DNA of 64,000 nucleotides. Origin: Leptoclinus maculatus. Taxonomy: Eukaryota; Chordata; Actinopteri; Perciformes; Stichaeidae. The notes under the pieces were generated by a model. That model was not told where the DNA came from. It saw only the letters and a list, made by a program, of their open reading frames with translations, and searched no databases. This document shows positions 59,881-64,000 of the stretch, piece after piece. The first letter of the stretch is position 1, and each line of letters begins with the position of its first letter. Made by a program: the position numbers and the translations under genes. Where the stretch lies: positions 18,142,985 through 18,206,984 of the forward strand of contig JAVDOI010000012.1 in assembly GCA_032191485.1 (NCBI GenBank), written 5' to 3'.

Positions 59881-61879
59881 TATATTGCTGTGAAAAGATT
59901 CAGACAACTGTATTTATTCAGGTTTCTGGCCAAACATGTCATGACAGCATTATAATTTACCTAAAACCCATTTTAACTGAATAGATCTTGAATGAATGAT
60001 AAAGAAACTCAATGCAATCTCCGTCAACATTAGCTGCAAGCTCTGCAGGACTGTTCTGCCAGCTGCTAACAGCTAACAGCTAACGTTAACTAGCTTTCCT
60101 TCTGCTGATTTCAACATGTTCTTGTTGTTCACAATGTAGCCAATCGACTGGAGGCTGAAGGCGTTGATAGTTAGTTGAATGCCTACAGATACCTATGGTG
60201 CTTGTGGTACTGTAGAAAAACGAGCACCGTCACATTTTTGGAATTCTGGCATCGACCGGACCGACAAGTTGCTGTGATTGATTATTTGAAGTACCCACTC
60301 GATTGCCTCCCCACCAGCTGCTGCTGGAGCAATCGGAGGCAATCTGAAAGAGATCTGGGCGCTCCAACTATTCCATTAGGAGCCACGCCAAGATGTGAAA
60401 CAACCTGGACTCTCCCTCAGTTAAGGCACACAAGAAGGATTACAGAAGGATTACAGAAATGCCATTGCCATCATTTATTCATGATTTAGCAACAGCATTC
60501 TGAAAGGCCAGGAGAATGGAGCTAGCGCAATGGGCCACTCTTCTTCTGAATGATGTTGGGTAGCAGAAGAATGCCTTGATTGGGTCTTTATTGTAGTCTA
60601 ATTCTGGAATACATTTTTAACCAATAGGGGGATTATTCGCCCAGTGCACCAGCTCAGTACCCCTAGAAATTACGTCCATACTGGGCGATTCCGCACCTCA
60701 TGATGTATGTCCAGCTACACATTTCGGTGCCAATGCAAGAAGTATTGTTTGTGTATAATTATTAACTGTAACCACGATCCTACCCCAACCTTAAGCTATT
60801 ACTGTTAAGGCATAACCCTCACCAAAACATTTGATCTTTCCACAAACGAAACAACACCCTAACCTCAAGCTTAACTGTTTTCATTTATCCTTTTGGCTAC
60901 TATGCTTGAAACAAACTAGTTTGTACTTTGTGTCGTTCGAACACATCTGAACGCAAAAAGTTTTTATAACTGTTCCAAACAGCGAGACTCAAAGTCTGGG
61001 GGAGACGCCAGGTGTCATAGAGAGGAAATAGGCCTGATAATCGTTGAAATAAGAATAATCAATCCTGGACAATTCTTTCTTGCACTTGTTCGTAAGAACA
61101 AAAAGTGGCATAAATAACGAAAAAAAGAGTGCTTGTAAGAGAAGTTCAAACCCTACTATGGTCTAACCTCTGCGTGCTTGGCCAATTGCTGCGCGAAGTG
61201 GGCATAATTGTCGGACTGTTGATTTTGGAAAGTTACAGAAAAGTGTCGGGGGTGGGGTTTCATTGATTTTCCAAAAAATAACCTCAATTCAATAAGTGTA
61301 CTTTCACCTTAACATTTCAACTCAACCCTCTTCATCTCAACCAAAGTAAATTACCTCAGAATACTGAAAACATAAGCAATGGACCGAAAACGTATAGTTG
61401 CGGAATGTAATCAGTGGTTTGCAGATATGTCCAATATCGACATTCTTGTCTGGCGATGCACAGAACAGGAAACAATTGTTGTCAACTAATTTCCTATCCA
61501 GGTAAATCAAATATTAATTCAGGACCAAGAGTGAGAGGGGTCATCGTAATCATATTAGTTAAAAGTTTTCCTCTGGACTACCTGTGGCTTGTTGCTTGTG
61601 TTGTCAGTATTATGCGACATAGGTGTGTACAGTATGTGAGGGTAATGCTTTCTCCATGCGGGTACTTGTATGTTCCCCAAAGAGTACATGTAACTTACAA
61701 TGTATGGTACTAGTTTATGTGTTTTTGAACAAATTACAGATTCTATGATTTCATTATAAGAGGCTGTAGTAATTATCAGGGTCACATCAGCTGAGTCCTT
61801 CAATGTTTGCAGTTTGCACTGCTTATGTTACTGAAGTCCCACATTTTTCCCACATTTATGTTTGCCAGGTTCAAAATCA

Positions 61880-62270
61880 ATTAAGGTGATGTACAAAGTT
61901 TCAAGTCTTGTCATCACAACCGTCTGCAGCCATACTAGCGGCTCTGTGAGGCTGTGAAGCTGGCATAGAGGTGCTTTGAGCTCTGAATGCTAACATCAAC
62001 ATCATCATAGTGACTGTACTAACATGTTGACGCACAGCAACATGATGGGATTGGGATTCATCCTGAGGGGTATAAAAATCTATCCAATACCTGTTGAGAA
62101 ATTTCTACAAAAAAACAAATGTAAACTCTATGGTAGAGCTAGAGGGAAAGTGAAGGACCACCAAATGTATTAAGATACATTGTCTGGAAACCAATAATAT
62201 CAGTCCAAAACTTCATGGCAATCCATCCAACAGCCATCCATAGAGCCATGTCGCTAGTGTGGCTGAAAAT
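61880..62270. repeat. Dispersed teleost repeat, copy 3
   Basis: It shares 'actagcggctctgtg' and the 'ggcaatccatcc' region, in order, with 12250-12760. Non-coding. Confidence 0.6.
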
Positions 62271-63409
62271 GCAAAATATTTACAAAATATTCTACAGCAA
62301 TTTCACTTCTGTGTATTCAGTTTTTACCACCTTATCGCCTTTTAGCAGCCTTTCTGTAATTGTTGTCAATGAGAGTGAAGCGTTTTGCGCTCTGTGCACC
62401 TCGTGTTTTTGCATGAGCACTCTGATAGCCTTAAGTTGGAAAAAAAAATCTACTTGGAGCATAAAAGCGCCCAACTTCCCCCACGTTTTTTTTCTAATTG
62501 TGGTGAGTTTTGCTGGATAACCGGAGCTATGTGACTTCACCAACCGTAGCTACCATGATCTGAACAGAAAACATAACATTAGTGCTTTACTTGAGATTTG
62601 GGGTATATGGTTTTCATTTAAACTGTACTATCAACTATTAGCTAGCCTACACTTCATGGTTTATGTAAAGCAGACATTATCACTCATTCGGTGGTTGTCT
62701 AGCAAAAAGTAAAAAATAGAAGCAGCAAAAAACCCCGCTGTGATCAGGCCCTTACACTTCCTTTTGCCCACTAAACCCACAATGTGACCCGGCACTGCTA
62801 CCACTTACTCAATGCATATCTCAGCAGTACATTGACAAAAAAAAGCTCATCCTCTGTGTACTATTTTTATTACGCAACGGCTGGTCGTTTTAACATAATT
62901 TACTTTCTTATTTCAGGTGACAGTTGCAGTATTAGCTGTGCTTTGTATCGGTTGATATGACTCTGTGTTCCTGTGCGGTATCTGTGTTCCTGTTGAATCA
63001 ATGGAGGCTTTAGCCACCTTATAGACGTTCCATCAGCCAAACATCAGATTCCCTGACCCAAAGATCCACCAGACATACTGAATGAAATATATGAAAAAGA
63101 TACTGTATATCCCTTTAATTTTTGCAAACCATGAATGTGTTTCGGCCGAGTGTTCATTGTATTTAAATCGAATAGTTTGCTCATTTTAACTGATGATTCC
63201 AATCAGCCATGTTTAACTGTATATGACACATTTCTCTGACAGAATGTTATTTCATTTCATATTAAAAACAAATAATAAAGGAATGGAGATATATATTATG
63301 CTGATGTACTGACTTTGCTGTTATGTCTCTCCTCTGTCTTCTTCCTGCAACACAGGCTCCTCCCACAGGTATGCAAGGGTATGCAAACAATGAAAAGTGC
63401 ACACAATTG

Positions 63410-63436
63410 CACACACACACACACACACACACACAC
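63410..63436. repeat. (CA)n microsatellite
   Basis: About 13 CA units. Confidence 0.9.
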
Positions 63437-63664
63437 CATTAAGCATTGGTTTTCACACTTTATTTTTTGCCTTTTCACCACAGACAGAACACATACAGAA
63501 AGAAACAAAAACAAAACAAAAACACAACAAAGAAACAAAGCAAAAATGAAAAAGGATCTGGATTGCTCTGTCCCCTCAGAAGCATAATAAATGCTGAGAA
63601 ATATTCAGGTGTTCTTATCTTGTGTTATCGTTGACATGTAAACATCGTCCATTTCTCCCACTTC

Positions 63665-64000
63665 TCACGACATCGCTCCTCTCGAGCTCTTATTCTGTGA
63701 GTTAAACGGTTCCATGTCATACATTTCATTCACAATTTCCAGCCAACCATCTTGTGATGGTGCTTCTACCTTGTGCCATCCCTTCGTAATAGCCTTCTTA
63801 CAAGCTGCTAGCAAAATTGTCAGCAGATACCCGTCTTCACTTAACACAGTATCTGCTGTCATATTACCAAAGTAGAGAAACATACATGACTTAGGTATAT
63901 CATAGCCCAGAATTTTGACAATAGCCGTATGGACATTTCCCCAAAATTGTACAATTTCCGGACATAGCCAAAATACATAGGAGTGGTCTACATTTACTGC
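63665..64000 (-). CDS. L1-like ORF2 C-terminus, cut by the window edge
   Basis: The frame is open from the right edge (codon at 63998-64000) to the stop at 63665. It reads HSYVFWLCPEIVQFWGNVHT, then KSCMFLYFG, and later LLTILLAACKKAITKGW. The order of a W/C-rich 'FW.CP.i..FW' block followed by an 'aLLaAkk.I...W' helix is that of the C-terminal domain of L1/Tx1-like ORF2 proteins. The endonuclease and reverse transcriptase would lie beyond 64000 in the next window. The start codon at 63883 is internal only. Intactness of the whole element cannot be judged. Confidence 0.65.
   Translation of the reverse strand, partial: AVNVDHSYVFWLCPEIVQFWGNVHTAIVKILGYDIPKSCMFLYFGNMTADTVLSEDGYLLTILLAACKKAITKGWHKVEAPSQDGWLEIVNEMYDMEPFNSQNKSSRGAMS

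Larger units (their letters stand above)
59881..63664. other. Intergenic stretch without a gene
   Basis: Positions 61880-62270 are a copy of the dispersed repeat of 12.3 kb. A (CA)n tract lies at 63410-63436, and 63440-63545 is A-rich. Open frames such as 60175-60489 have no motif that I recognise. Confidence 0.45.

Overview
The window is eukaryotic and reads as a teleost fish genome. It holds one vertebrate multi-exon gene with ordinary GT-AG introns, many long (GT)n/(CA)n tracts, and a dense mix of fish-type transposable elements (L2-like, L1-like and other LINE tails, hAT, Tc1-like and Harbinger-like DNA elements, LTR-retrotransposon solo LTRs). No bacterial operon, CRISPR array, tRNA or rRNA gene was recognised.

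The one host gene I can support is a neurotensin receptor type 1 ortholog (ntsr1) on the + strand. It has four coding exons (20684-21334, 44064-44265, 53483-53567, 58708-58963) that join in frame into a 397-residue class A GPCR. A CCAAT box and a TATA box lie about 130-160 bp before the ATG, and a poly(A) signal lies about 0.9 kb after the stop. Introns of 22.7, 9.2 and 5.1 kb carry most of the repeats.

Positions 1-3300 (left edge) carry part of a virus-like DNA transposon of the Polinton/Maverick (adintovirus) kind on the - strand: a retrovirus-type integrase with a C-terminal chromodomain, and two further long ORFs of unknown function. The rest of the element would lie to the left of the window.

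Positions 3300-16300 are intergenic and repeat-rich: a small LINE remnant near 6.0 kb, a LINE with its reverse-transcriptase core deleted at 10.3-11.8 kb, and the 3' end of a related LINE in the opposite direction at 15.1-16.2 kb. Positions 16365-22290 are a tandem duplication of the ntsr1 promoter and exon 1. The upstream copy is a decayed pseudo-exon carrying a 1.7 kb insertion. The downstream copy is the working exon, and a solo LTR sits about 0.55 kb upstream of its TATA box. Intron 1 contains an hAT element with a perfect 8-bp target duplication (24.8-25.7 kb), an inverted-repeat element (26.9-27.6 kb), an hAT remnant with a BED-like zinc finger (28.5-29.7 kb), a Tc1-like fragment (31.0 kb), a 126-bp hairpin (33.8 kb), and a solo LTR (39.0 kb). 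Intron 2 holds a TA-flanked MITE (45.5-46.4 kb), a LINE 3' end (46.5-47.2 kb), and a Harbinger-like element with its own promoter-like start and a short basic ORF (47.4-48.3 kb). The right edge (63.67-64.0 kb) is the end of an L1-like ORF2 on the - strand.

The most noteworthy points are the intact-looking virus-like module at the left edge, the tandem duplication that makes an insertion history readable around the ntsr1 promoter, and the Harbinger-like element with internal tandem repeats. All family assignments rest on reading the sequence only; no database search was made.
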